Positions 35,977 through 47,109 of a stretch of DNA of 64,000 nt are shown here, piece after piece. Location of the stretch: the NCBI GenBank assembly GCA_963854835.1, contig OY978525.1:73357628-73421627 (forward strand), given 5' to 3'. The notes beneath the pieces were generated by a model. The model searched no databases, was not told the DNA's origin, and was given only the letters and a program-made list of their open reading frames with translations. This DNA comes from Megamerina dolium (lineage: Eukaryota > Arthropoda > Insecta > Diptera > Megamerinidae). A program made the position numbers and the translations under genes. Each line of letters begins with the position of its first letter. Within the stretch, counting starts at the first letter, position 1.

Positions 35977-37071
35977 TCAGCTACTCATCGCTGGTGGACG
36001 TTTATTATGGACTGGATTGAAATCACTGTCGTCGTCTAACGCAACTGTTTGGTTTTGTTCTAATGCAGAATTATCTTCATTATTAGCGACGTCTATAGGT
36101 TTTTTTGTTGTTATGAAGTCAGTTAAAAGCAATTGTTTTTTTGGTTTCTCCAGTTTACATAATTCTTGATATCCAGCAACACAAGATTTCAGTTTACGTT
36201 GGAATTTTAACACGCGCTCCATGTCAGGATCAGGAGCAAGAAAATGTTGTTCCATACTTGTAGCGAATTTCAAGCCCTCACGAATTAATTTTGCCGTTAA
36301 AACCTGACCTTCGTCTTCGTGTTCGTCGATATCGACATCTTTGTTCTCATTGATTGTCATAATTTCAATTAAGTCGTCATCATCAATAGGACCTTCTTGC
36401 ATTAATTCATCGATGTCAGCCGGTTGCATGTTGTCAAACCCATCGCCATCTATATTATTTGATAGACTTATAATCTCAGAACAAATTTCTGATCTTTGCA
36501 CCACTGAAGCTCCACTTTGAACGCAAGCTGGTAAAATTTTTTTCCAACAAGTATTTACAGTTGATTGCCGCAACTGTTGGATGGCAAAAGAAACATGTGT
36601 AATGCAATCCAAAATATTAAACTTTTTCCAAGCTTCCATAACATTCAAATTTTTTTCTTCCACTGTATCTAAAATATATCTCAACGTCTGCTTGATGTAA
36701 TACATTTTAAATGCTGCTATAATACCCTGATCTAGTGGCTGAATCAGAGAAGTGGTATTAGGTGGCAAAAACAGCAATTGAATGTTCGGATTTACCAGCA
36801 CTGGGTGGCTCGGTGCATTATCAACAAGCAAAAGTATTTTGAATTCTAGACCTTTTTTTGTCATATATTTCTGGACTTCAGGAACAAAACAGTTATTAAA
36901 CCAATCTGTAAACAAGTCAGCCGTCATCCATGCCTTTTTATTCGCCATAAAATGAACTGGAAGTTGCTTAATGTCTTTACCTTTTAAAGCTCTTGGCATA
37001 AGAGACTTGTTGATTAAGAGTGGCTTCAACATTTTATCGCCAGATGCATTAATGCAAAGCAAGAAGGTCAC
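35977..37071 (-). pseudogene. Tigger/pogo DDE transposase, C-terminal part
   Basis: This 364-aa frame starts MTFLLCINASGDKMLKPLLI, inside the catalytic domain. The second Asp is in FKILLLVDNAPSHPVL (near residue 83) and the third in NTTSLIQPLDQGIIAAFKMY (near residue 114). The acidic region DEHEDEG follows. Just upstream (37200-37072, other frames) are SADGNAAKNYPDELAKII and TFIAKSQKIAGGFKAAKDRV. The block normally between them, with the first catalytic Asp (the N-x-DETGL box), is missing. It resembles tigger-derived host proteins but has clear transposon ends. Confidence 0.9.
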
Positions 37072-37255
37072 CCGATCTTTGGCTGCTTTAAAGCCACCAG
37101 CTATTTTTTGAGATTTTGCTATAAATGTTCTTTTTCGCCCTCTTGAATTATTTTTGCTAGTTCATCCGGATAGTTTTTTGCAGCATTTCCGTCTGCTGAT
37201 GCCAATTCGCCTTAAATTTTTACGTTGTGAAAAGCTTGTCTCTTCAAAAAACCTG

Positions 37256-37717
37256 TCAGCCATCCATGACTGGCATTGAAAGCAATTTTATTAGATACTG
37301 ATGGTTCAAACTCCTGAAAACGGTTGTATATTCTAAGTGCTTTCTCTTTAATAATTTTCCCATCAATAGGTATTTTTTTTCCTGTAAATCTTCAATCCAT
37401 AATACCATATGTTTTTCAGTTTTCTCCAAAGTAGGATTTCGACTATAAGAAGTTGTTTTTGAACTAAGCGCTGACCCAGAAATCACTGATTGTCGAATGG
37501 AACTCTCATTGTTTTTAATTGTTCTTATTGTCGCTTCGTTTAAATCAAAAGCTTTGCCAACAGATGTTGAACCTTCGCCACTTCTTAGACAGTCTAGGAT
37601 TTTTATTTTTGTTTCTAATGAAATTGTTTTTCTCTTTAGAAAATGCTGTTGTTTAGACATTGTTTGTTTAGGCACTGTAAAAACGAAATTAAATAAAATT
37701 AGTTTTTGCAATAACAA
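37256..37717 (-). pseudogene. Tigger/pogo DNA-binding part (psq/CENP-B helix-turn-helix)
   Basis: Contains KRKTISLETKIKILDCLRSG, EGSTSVGKAFDLNEATIRTI and KNNESSIRQSV, the first helix-turn-helix of pogo/CENP-B proteins, then TEKHMVLWIEDLQEKK, the start of the second. The native start is probably MSKQQHFLKRK at 37660; the upstream Met at 37717 adds a non-conserved segment. It would bind the terminal repeats. Frame breaks separate it from the catalytic part. Confidence 0.88.
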
Positions 37718-38090
37718 CCTTTCGAAAAGTTATTAACGATTCCGATTATATAATTTGAAGCTGTTACCAATTTATAAAAAATATAAACTTAAACATAAAC
37801 TTTAAGCACTTTGAAATTATATGTATGTATTGCGTCATAAATAAACTGATATGTTAAATAAAAAGGGTATTTCCCTTAAAGTAAACATCCTGTGTAGTAG
37901 AGTTGCCATAAGGATGTTATCTTGTGAGACACTGTAAAAAATCATGAAAAAATTATATATTTTTTTTTGGAATTCGTATTAAATTTTTTTTGGAATTCGT
38001 GCTAAACCAAAAAAAGCGTGTAAAAAAATTAAAATTTTCTTCTTGACGATCCGTGTTATTTCAAAATCGTGTAAAAAAAGATTTTACTGT

Positions 38091-38330
<240 letters not shown>

Positions 38331-38720
38331 TACTTACTTATGTGGCCGAATATCGATTTAGGCCGAAAATAACATGCTTCTCCAGCCATCTCTGTTCTTC
38401 GCTAGCTGGCGCCAGTTAGAAATTCCAAGCGCCGTCAGGTTCTCCAGTACTTGGTCTTTCCACCGGAGGTTTGGTCTTCCTCTTTTGCGTCGTCCTCCAG
38501 CGGGTTCCGAATATAACACCCTCTTAGCTGGAGCGTGTTCTTCCATTCGCTCGACATGACCTAGCCAGCGCAGCCGCTGGATTTTGATGCGCTTTACTAT
38601 GTCAATATCGGCATACAGCTCGTACAGCTCATGGTTGTACCTTATTCGGTACTCGCCACCAACGCAAATAGGTCCAAAGATCTTGCGTAGGACTTTTCTC
38701 TCGAAAACTCCAAGTATTCG

Positions 38721-38722
<2 letters not shown>
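38331..38722 (-). pseudogene. RTE-type LINE, short 3' fragment (copy L3)
   Basis: Minus strand: homology to L1 from CTTGGAGTTTTCGAGAGAAA (RT C-terminus) to the 3' end and tail (TAAG)n. Nine bases (GGTTGTTAT region) are lost just before GGCCACATAAG. The protein tail [20 protein letters not shown] is readable. TA tracts lie on both sides. Confidence 0.92.
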
Positions 38723-38771
<49 letters not shown>

Positions 38772-38784
38772 TATAATATATATA

Positions 38785-38852
<68 letters not shown>
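38723..38852. repeat. (TA)n microsatellite, left of mariner
   Basis: A TA tract with TAATATATAA slips. It ends at the mariner terminal repeat. Confidence 0.97.
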
Positions 38853-38853
<1 letters not shown>

Positions 38854-38856
<3 letters not shown>

Positions 38857-39731
38857 GGTTATCCATTTCGCGGTTTCAAAAGTATAGGGCTAGAATTCGA
38901 CATCTGTCAAACTGAGTTGTTAAAACAATTTCTTTCTTTTTCAGTTCAAAGTCTGACATTTGCGAAAATGGATCGCTTAACTATCGCACAATGCATTAAA
39001 ATTGTAAAAAGCTACTACAAAAATGGTGATTCTGCCACAGCCACATATCGTGCTTTAAGAGGAGATTATGGTTTACATAATCGTCCAACTACGCAAGCAA
39101 TTGGCAAAATTGTGAAGAAATATGAAGAGACTGGATCGGTTACAGATATTGTAAGACCTGTGCATCATCGTTTCGCTCGTACCACCGAAAATATCGCTGC
39201 TGTAAGTGAAAGTGTTGCCGAAGACCCGAATGTGCCGATTCCTCGTCGTTCTCAGGAATTAGGACTGTCTTACGGCACATTATATCGTATTTTGCATTTG
39301 GATCTACACCTACATCCATATAAAATCCAGCTCACACAACAACTGCAAGAGAAATTTTCTGGCAGCGTAATTTCTCGTCGTGGCGATATCAAGTGGCCAC
39401 CAAGATCATGCGATTTGACACCGCTTGACTTTTTTTTGTGGGGCTACGCGAAAGACCGTGTTTATGCAGATAAACCTTTAACTCTTGAGCACCTAAAAAC
39501 CAACATTCGTCACGTTATGGCTGAGATACCGCCCAATATGTGTCAAAAAGTGGTCGAAAATTACCTCAAAAACCTTGCAACAATTCGCGTGGTGGTCATT
39601 TAAATGATGTAGTATTTCACACATAATGTCAACGTTCAAACTTTATAATAAAAAAGAAACATTATGATAAAAAATATTTTATATGTGTTTTATTTACATT
39701 TACTTTTGAAACCGCAAAATGGATAACCCTT
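38854..39731 (+). mobile_element. mariner-superfamily element, internally deleted, inside a (TA)n tract
   Basis: Terminal inverted repeats of about 24 bp (AAGGGTTATCCATTTCGCGG at the left, matching the complement of the right end with one mismatch) and a TA on each side (38852-38853 and 39732-39733). Length 878 bp. The single ORF keeps the DNA-binding region and the last part of the catalytic domain. A relic of the same 3' end lies at 51140-51275. Confidence 0.92.
38968..39603 (+). CDS. Deleted mariner-type transposase, DNA-binding part retained
   Basis: A 211-aa open frame from ATG at 38968. The N-terminal part RLTIAQCIKIVKSYYKNGDS, YRALRGDYGLHNRPTTQAIG and KKYEETGSVTDIVRP is a complete-looking helix-turn-helix of the DUF4817 kind, and LGLSYGTLYRILHLDLHLHP a second one. 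After HPYKIQLTQQL the sequence jumps to KWPPRSCDLTPLDFFLWGYA, so the first two catalytic Asp blocks are deleted while the frame stays open to the natural end. It could bind the terminal repeats but not cut them; a repressor role is inference. Confidence 0.86.
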   Translation: MDRLTIAQCIKIVKSYYKNGDSATATYRALRGDYGLHNRPTTQAIGKIVKKYEETGSVTDIVRPVHHRFARTTENIAAVSESVAEDPNVPIPRRSQELGLSYGTLYRILHLDLHLHPYKIQLTQQLQEKFSGSVISRRGDIKWPPRSCDLTPLDFFLWGYAKDRVYADKPLTLEHLKTNIRHVMAEIPPNMCQKVVENYLKNLATIRVVVI

Positions 39732-39732
<1 letters not shown>

Positions 39733-39824
<92 letters not shown>

Positions 39825-39835
39825 TATATATATAT
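39733..39835. repeat. (TA)n microsatellite, right of mariner
   Basis: Continuation of the TA tract on the other side of the mariner. It ends where RTE LINE homology begins. Confidence 0.97.
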
Positions 39836-40787
39836 ACAATTACAGATGATGGTGTTGATGTTCCACCACCCGACTATGACGAGGTTGAAACGGCCATTTT
39901 AAGGCTGAAGAACAACAAAGCTGCAGGTGCTGATGGCCTGCCTGCCGAGTTGTTTAAGACCGGAGGCGATGAGCTGCTCACCCGCATGCACCAGCTCATA
40001 AGCAGAATATGGTCGGATGAAAGCATGCCTGATGATTGGAGGCTCAGTGTTCTCTGTCCTGTACATAAAAAAGGAGACCCCACAATTTGCGCCAACTACC
40101 GTGGAATAAGTCTCCTGAGCATCGCCTACAAGGTTCTATCGAGCGTACTGTGTGAAAGGTTGAAGCCTATGCTCAGCAACCTGATTGGACCTTATCAGTG
40201 TGGCTTCAGACCTGGTAAATCCACCATCGACCGGATTTTCACACTGCGCCAAATCCTGGAGAAGACCCAAGAAAAACAGATCGACACACACCACCTATTT
40301 GTTGATTATAAAGCCGCTTTCGACAGTCCGGTAAGGGATTACCTCTACGCAACAATGTCTGAGTTCGGTATTCCTGCAAAGCTCATTCGACTTTGTAGAA
40401 TGACACTGCATAACTCCCGTTGTGCAGTGAAAATTGGGAAGAACCTCTCCGCATCGTACACCGAATAAGGTACAACCATGAGCTGTACGAGCTGTATGCC
40501 GATATTGACATAGTAAAGCGCATCAAAATACAGCGGCTGCGCTGGATAGGTCATGTCGAGCGAATGGAAGAACACGCTCCAGCTAAGAAGGTGTTATATT
40601 CTTAACTCGCTGGAGGACGACGCAGAAGAGGAAGACCTAACCTCCGGTGGAAAGACCAAGTACTGGAGAACCTGACGGCGCCTGGAAATTCTAACTGGCG
40701 CAAGCTAGCGAAGAACAGATATGGCTGGGGAAGGATGTTATTTTCAGCCTAAATCGATATTCGGTTGTTATGGCCACATAAGTAAGT
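39836..40787 (+). pseudogene. RTE-type LINE, 5' truncated with internal deletion (copy L4)
   Basis: Starts at AATTACAGATGATGGTGTTG (equivalent to 20835 in L1), keeps the 17 bp that L1 has lost (GGCCTGCCTGCCGAGTT), and encodes RT up to MTLHNSRCAVKIGKNLSA. Sequence equivalent to about 21435-22060 of L1 is then missing, including the YADD box. The 3' end and (TAAG) tail are present. A stop (TTCTTAACTCG) breaks the C-terminus. Confidence 0.92.
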
Positions 40788-40810
40788 ATATATATATATG
40801 TTTATGTATA

Positions 40811-40865
<55 letters not shown>

Positions 40866-40868
40866 ATA

Positions 40869-40924
<56 letters not shown>

Positions 40925-40955
40925 TATATATATATACATACATATACATATATAT
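40788..40955. repeat. (TA)n microsatellite with TATG/TACA variants
   Basis: A TA tract with ATGTATATATG and TACATACATA variants between the LINE tail and the MITE. Confidence 0.97.
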
Positions 40956-40956
40956 A

Positions 40957-41481
40957 CACATAATTCTCTTTTTACACGGTAATTGGTTCCAGGAAAACCG
41001 GTGTAAAAAAAACCGTGTAAAAAAAGACACTAATCGTATAAAAAATAGGTGATTGGTTCCTTATCTCTAAAACCTATTGAAATTAGTGAAAAACAAGGAT
41101 TTTTTAAGAACAACTATTCAGGGTTATTTTATTAAATCGAATATATATTTTAATGTAACTTTGGAAAATCAAATTTGCCTATAAAAAATTCCTTTAGCAA
41201 ACACGTCTGATTGCATGGATAGTTCAGAAAATATTAACACATTCTAGTTGCTGTCTCCTAAATGTTTGCTATTTACAATTACTCTGACCAGTAAGTTTGC
41301 TTGTATCTACAAAAAGGGAATTTCCCAAAATTTGTGATATGAACATATTTCGCAAAAATTAAATTTAACCAAAAAAAATTTAAGCCCAAAAGATTTTGAA
41401 TCGTGCTAAATGGAATAAAATCGTGTAAAAAAATTTAAAATTTGTTTATTTTCAAACCGTGTAAAAACAGAATTAGGTGTG
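40957..41481. mobile_element. Tigger-related MITE inside a (TA)n tract
   Basis: A 525-bp non-coding element. The ends are inverted repeats: left CACATAATTCTCTTTTTACACGG with TA before it, right the complement of CACACCTAATTCTGTTTTTACACGG with TA after it (each given here in pieces: TAATTCT, TTTTTACACGG). It carries repeated CCGTGTAAAAAAA units like the subterminal units of the Tigger at 35680-38089. No transposase. A family link to that Tigger is inference from the units. Confidence 0.78.
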
Positions 41482-41486
41482 TATGT

Positions 41487-42129
<643 letters not shown>

Positions 42130-42300
42130 TCGCTAACGTCCATATAAGTTACTTGAAATATTAGTCTCATCGTTGCAACTTTAATAAATATCGTGGCTAA
42201 AAGAATCCGAAGTGTTTGCCAACTAATTTACATTGTGCCTCAAGAAAAGGACCGATTGACAACAACAACAGCAACGCAAAGACCAGCAGGCAATGACCAC
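42130..42300 (+). repeat. BEL/Pao-associated LTR end and leader, third copy
   Basis: Matches 50940-51110 closely: ATATTAGTCTC, TTTAATAAATATCGTG, CTAAAAGAATCCGAAGTG, GCCAACTAATTT and CATTGTGCCTCAAGAAAAG. It marks another copy of the element whose LTRs are at 47110 and 50665. Confidence 0.75.
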
Positions 42301-43974
42301 CACCATAGTAGCTAACCGACATTCTCAGCCCGTCCCTACATCTATTGGTCCTTCGAGCCGGATAGGCTCCCATCGTTGGTAAACTATTGTCTTGCCCAAA
42401 GGGAGGTGGAGTAATTTAATGAAAAGTGCATGCAATTAAAATTGTCAAATTTGAAATTTTGTTGATTGTTGGTCTGCTATGTATTAATTTTGTTTGCTTA
42501 CGTCAGACAGATGTAGTGCATATGAATAAAACAATCAGTACATAATCGATTGTTTGTTGCTTGCTTACGGCAAATATATATGTACATTCTTCGAAATATG
42601 CATGCATTTCTAGTACAATGAAAAAAAATTTACTTTCAGCTACGTTGATTTCTATTTGTATAAAACAAAAAACAAATAAAAATTATTCAACCACGATGGT
42701 GTTTTTATTTAATTTAATTTTTTAATTGTTCTACTAATTGTTTGCTAAATATTATATATTATTTTATAATTATAAGGGCTTTTTAGAGAGAAGTACGTGA
42801 ACTGAAAACTATCAGAAACTTGTAAATTGACATTCACCGTTCGTAATTGACAACAATAGACAATTTTTAGCAGTGTTGCCATCGCAAATTGCCCTAATCC
42901 TCTTTTATTTTGAGAATTAACTTATAGAGTTTATGCGGATTAGCTGCAGTTAATGCCCGAGTTAATTCGAATTAACTCGATAATCCGGAATTAGGATACC
43001 GTCTGTCTAGGCTATAATTCTCACATACTCTTCTCCTTATATTCGCTGACTCTTTATATGTATTGATCCTCAGTGCCATCTCTCTCTCTCTTCATAGTAG
43101 GAGACAGCGACAAAAAGCAGTACAGTGTTTTTAAATATTAGAATGTACGCTATACCCTAAGCTCTGGTTAGTAAAGTTAGTGGAAATCTTTCCCTAGCTT
43201 TACTTAGTGTATATACTAGACTCTAGCAACGATTCATTCATAATGCGTTTCAAGACATTCTCTTAAAATTCAGCTCTATGATTTGCACAACAGTTACTCA
43301 GCGATTGAACGAAAGAGCTAGAAAACAAAGAGAAGAGAGACAATCACTGAATTAAAGATGCTGCTATCTTTGTCGTCACAGCCAGTCAAAAACAAAAACT
43401 TATTATCAGCATCATCTTCCCCTTGATAACGAGTACAAAAAAATCTCTCTCTCTCTCTCATTTATTCGTCATGAAGAAAATACATATAAAAAAGATCTGC
43501 GAACATAAAATGTCTCCCTATACGAGTTAGTATTAATAATTAACTTACATATTCTATAACTCAGTATTTGCTCTTAAACTCCAAAAAATTGTTATATTGA
43601 GTGCACATACAAACACACAGGAGCATTTATTGTATTTTTGGCCGTATTCTCTTTAGTTACATTTTTCTTACATTGGCTCCTCATTTGTAAGTCTCTCAAT
43701 CCGCTATTTCTCACTCTCAATAGTTGCAGTAATTATTCACATAATTGTGAGCGCCAATAATTGTAATATTCGATGTTAATGTTGTTAATATACAACCTCA
43801 CACATACTCCACATCCATAAAATAAAACATTAAGGCGACTCAATTGGTTTTTTCTTGATTTATTATATAACTAATTATTATAAATTGAGCGAAACCATTA
43901 TGAATTTTTTATAATATGAAATTACTATTTCTTTTACGTTTTTATACGTGCGCATCCTGCCAATATTATATTAT
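42301..43974. other. AT-rich unassigned interval
   Basis: No ORF with a recognisable product. Short TCTCTCTCTC runs occur near 43080 and 43447. There is no sign of a conserved gene or RNA. Confidence 0.5.
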
Positions 43975-44050
43975 ATTTTGGACAGTATTAGAAGGGACCT
44001 ACTTCTTTTAACCGGTTCCGAACGGCAGAACACTTGTGACATCACTTTAG
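43975..44050 (-). repeat. SINE fragment (copy S8)
   Basis: Plus-strand GGACAGTATTAGAAGGGACC, TTTAACCGGTTCCGAACGGC and ACACTTGTGACATCACTTT match the central part of the SINE in minus orientation. Confidence 0.86.
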
Positions 44051-44052
44051 CA

Positions 44053-44725
44053 TGCCTTGGATAAGGACTATCCCTTCTGTTGGTGACCCGCGCAAATGAA
44101 ATAAAGACCATGATTTACGAATGTGCACATGGGATATCCGGTTCCTCTATTGGGAAGGTGCCTCTATCCAACTGGTTGATATTTAAAAAAAATATATGGC
44201 CGACACCACCACTCTTCAACAAATGTGATGGACGACACGCTGTTGCTCTAAAAAAGCAACCCTGTCTCGGAACACACCGCCGAGGAGGTTCCCGCCACTC
44301 ATTTAGTCACCCGCCACTCACTTTAGGCAAGTGCCAGGAGGACGTTGCCCGCGACGTGAAAGACCCCCATTGAAAAATGAAGGTGGCTACAATCACTTTT
44401 ACCACTTGATTATCGGATCTGCTTATACAGAACATTCCACCTCTTGATGATACATACGAACAGTGGACACATACATCCCGCTTTATGACTACTGCTGGCG
44501 AGGATGAAATTGGTCTATCGGTTTCTACCGGTCTCTGCGGAATGAGTGGTATTATCACAAGTGTCGCGATGATATCGCAGAGAAAGCTGCCGGTTCCAGA
44601 AAAACCATGCGTACAGGTGCTAGGAGAGCTGTTAAGGAGTAACATAGAGAGAGGATCGCAGACAGGCGTCTTTTCAGGCGCATGAAAGACGTATGTGTAA
44701 GGAAATAAAGATGAATAGAGAGGCA
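44053..44725 (+). pseudogene. RTE-type LINE, diverged and rearranged (copy L6)
   Basis: 44053-44260 encodes a decayed endonuclease start (DDPRKRKK equivalent, then MCTWDIRFLYWEGASIQLVD). 44272-44375 matches the LINE's 5' untranslated region, but in the opposite orientation (CGAGGAG, CGCCACTCA, GTGCCAGGAGGACGTTGCCC). 44400-44725 returns to plus orientation with the EN-RT linker (ATTATCGGATCTGCTTATAC). So a piece has been inverted inside the relic. Many stops. Confidence 0.8.
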
Positions 44726-44789
44726 CAACGCAAGCCATAGAATAAATCTTGCAACTGAATCGTGCATACATGACAAAGTCGTCTTTTAC

Positions 44790-44794
<5 letters not shown>

Positions 44795-44861
<67 letters not shown>
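44795..44861. repeat. (TA)n microsatellite, left of Tc1 element
   Basis: A TA tract ending TATATA, immediately before the Tc1 terminal repeat. Confidence 0.97.
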
Positions 44862-46513
44862 CAGTGGCTCACAGCTTATTTCGTACAGTGTATATATTTT
44901 TATGTACATGGCTGTAACATCGAAACTAAAAAACTTATCGATAAGTTTTGAATGTAGATGTCTGTGTATGTGTTTAGTAAACCTAATAAGAAAACGGGGA
45001 ACCCCAAAAATTTTTCTTTTTGTTATGCAAGAGAGAAAAACTATTGATCAGCTGATTTTCAGCTCACATCTTATTTCGTACACAAACTTCAATGTAAGTA
45101 AGTTTCATTCTGCCGCGCAGTTACAAAGTTTTTTTGAATTGTATGAGTTTTTGGACCTTTTTAACTATTATAACAATTTTTATTATTATTATTTTAAATA
45201 GTTAAAGTGCTGTAAATTAAACATTTAGCTTTATGGGTCATCGTACAACGATGGAACAGCGTAAACTGGTAATTAACCATTTTAGGAAAGGTCAGAGTGT
45301 GCGAAAAATTGCTGAAATGACAAATTTAAGTGCCTCAACTGTCCAATACATCATTCAACGCTTCGTTCGCGAAAATCGGTTGGAGAACAAGGGCAGAGAA
45401 GCACCTAATAAGATTTTCAACGCATCAGACGAGCGTTATATTGTACGAAAAATTAAGAAAAATCCAAAGTTATCCGCTCCGAAGTTGGCTGCAGAGGTTC
45501 AGCGTGAAATAGGAAAATCATCCAGTGCTGAAACTGTCCGACGTGTGCTGCGCAATCATGACTTGAACGGTCGAGTAGCCCGAAAGAAACCATTCATTTC
45601 GAAAATGAATATACAACGCCGACTTGACTTCGCCAAAGAGCATATTATTAATACTCCTGCGTTCTGGAATACCGTTATTTTCGCGGATGAGTCTAAGTTT
45701 AATATTTTTGGCTCGGACGGAATGCCATATGTTTGGCGTAAAGCTAATACCGAGCTAAACAAGGAGAACCTTAAGCCCACAGTGAAGCATGGTGGCGGTA
45801 GCGTGATGGTTTGGGCCTGTATGTCAGCAGCCGGAGTAGGTGAATTGGTTTTTATTGAGGGAACAATGGACAAAATGAAGTACCTCGAGATTCTGAAAAA
45901 CAATTTACTTCAAAGTGCAGACAAACTGGGTTTGCGGGAAGAATTTCGGTATTACCAAGATAATGACCCAAAACATAAATCTGGGATTGTGCAATCTTGG
46001 CTTATTTGGAACTGCTCACACTTGATGTCTCAACCACCACAGTCACCTGACATGAATGTGATTGAAAATCTTTAGTCTATTTTGGACAATAAAATAAGAA
46101 CACACAAGATTTCTAATAAGCAAGACCTAAAGAAGGTACTGATGGAGGAATGGAAAAAAATCACACCAGACATCACTCAAAAATTGGTGGATTCAATGCC
46201 AAGTAGACTCCAGGCTGTCATTAACGCTAAGGGATGTCATACTAAATATTAAAATCAACTTACTTTGTTTTGAGTTTGAACTTAAAGAGACTGTACGAAA
46301 TAAGCTGTGACATGAATTTTCCTATTTTTTTCTTATTTTATTTTTTTATAGTGTCAAACACTAAAATTTTGAAAAAGTAAATTTTGGAAAATAAAAAACA
46401 AACCTTCCTTTCAAAAATGGCATTTATATTTTGTTCAAATTTTTGCTATATTAGGAATTACGACTGCAGCAATTTTTAAACTGTCACTGTACGAAATAAG
46501 CTGGGAGCCACTG
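44862..46513 (+). mobile_element. Tc1-type transposon with IR/DR ends, inside a (TA)n tract
   Basis: A 1652-bp element. Outer terminal repeats: CAGTGGCTCACAGCTTATTT at the left (44862-44890) and its complement at the right (46485-46513), flanked by TA on both sides. A second, inner copy of the same motif lies at each end: AGCTCACATCTTATTTCGTA at 45061 and TACGAAATAAGCTGTGACAT near 46294. Each terminal region of about 220 bp therefore has two direct repeats, the IR/DR design of a Tc1 subset. It encodes one transposase. Confidence 0.93.
45233..46252 (+). pseudogene. Tc1 transposase, one premature stop
   Basis: Starts MGHRTTMEQRKLVINHFRKG with a paired-type helix-turn-helix (SVRKIAEMTNLSASTVQYII, then KLSAPKLAAEVQREIGKSSS). 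The DDE domain has Asp152 in IFADESKF, Asp243 in YYQDNDPKHKS and Glu278 in SPDMNVIENL, so the spacing is DD34E. A single TAG at 46073-46075 directly follows IENL, where a Trp is usual in the family. The same frame then runs on (SILDNKIRTHKISNKQDLKK) to a natural stop at 46250-46252, about 339 aa in total, the normal Tc1 length. Otherwise intact. Confidence 0.94.
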
Positions 46514-46550
<37 letters not shown>

Positions 46551-46551
46551 T

Positions 46552-46628
<77 letters not shown>
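46514..46628. repeat. (TA)n microsatellite, right of Tc1 element
   Basis: A TA tract with ATGTATATATATTTATAT variants. It is the continuation of the tract split by the Tc1 element. Confidence 0.97.
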
Positions 46629-46630
<2 letters not shown>

Positions 46631-46659
46631 ATATGGAACGAATGTAGACTCCACTAGAA

Positions 46660-47105
46660 GTCCCTATCACAAGTGCTCGCTTCCCGCTGTACCTTCTGCA
46701 TGTGACACCCCATGTTTTTCTGGTGATTATGTTTCGTGTTCCCCAATTATTTCCGGTTTCGAAATTGTATAATTTTTTACAAAAAAAAAACCCGTGGAGA
46801 AGTACTCAGTATAATTAAGTCAACTCCGTTGACTGACGAAGGCTTCTCAATAGCGTGGCACAATCTGGAAGAACAATATGAGAATTCCCGTATCCTTATC
46901 AACATTATAGAGGACGATGAATGATTTCACCACAAACTTTATGGTGTTGAACGTTGAAGCAAATCATTGGGATGCAATTATTGTATATTTGTGTTCCACA
47001 AAATTCTTGATACCACCCTGTGTCTGTGGGAACATTCTATAAAGGACAAACGAAAAATACCAAAATGGAGTGAATTTGACGCTTTTCTGACAAAACGCTG
47101 CTTCT
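46660..47105 (+). pseudogene. BEL/Pao Gag fragment (N-terminal)
   Basis: Reads SLPAVPSACDTPCFSGDYVS, then (other frame) VLSIIKSTPLTDEGFSIAWH, NLEEQYENSRILINII, and ANHWDAIIVYLCSTKFLDTT, LCLWEHSIKDKRKIPKWSEF, DAFLTKR. These are the LP-x-F-GD, PLTD-Y-x-AW, LEE-Y-N-R and FL-x-R blocks of BEL/Pao Gag. Frameshifted; the frame ends at the LTR that follows. Confidence 0.76.
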
Positions 47106-47109
47106 TATT

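Larger units (their letters stand above)
35680..38089 (-). mobile_element. Tigger/pogo-type DNA transposon
   Basis: A 2410-bp element with terminal inverted repeats beginning CAGTAAAATCTTTTTTT at both ends, flanked by TA on each side (35678-35679 and 38090-38091). Subterminal sequence holds many copies of the unit CGTGTAAA. It encodes, on the minus strand, a CENP-B-type DNA-binding protein part (37717-37256) and a DDE transposase part (37071-35977). An internal deletion removes the first catalytic Asp, so it is not autonomous. Confidence 0.92.

Noticed and set aside
35977..37071. Domesticated tigger-derived host gene
   Set aside because: Intact terminal repeats and TA duplications show an ordinary transposon; the missing first catalytic block and frame breaks fit decay.
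42301..43974. Possible host gene in the longest element-free interval
   Set aside because: No frame with motifs, splice pattern or codon bias could be seen; AT-rich with TC runs only.
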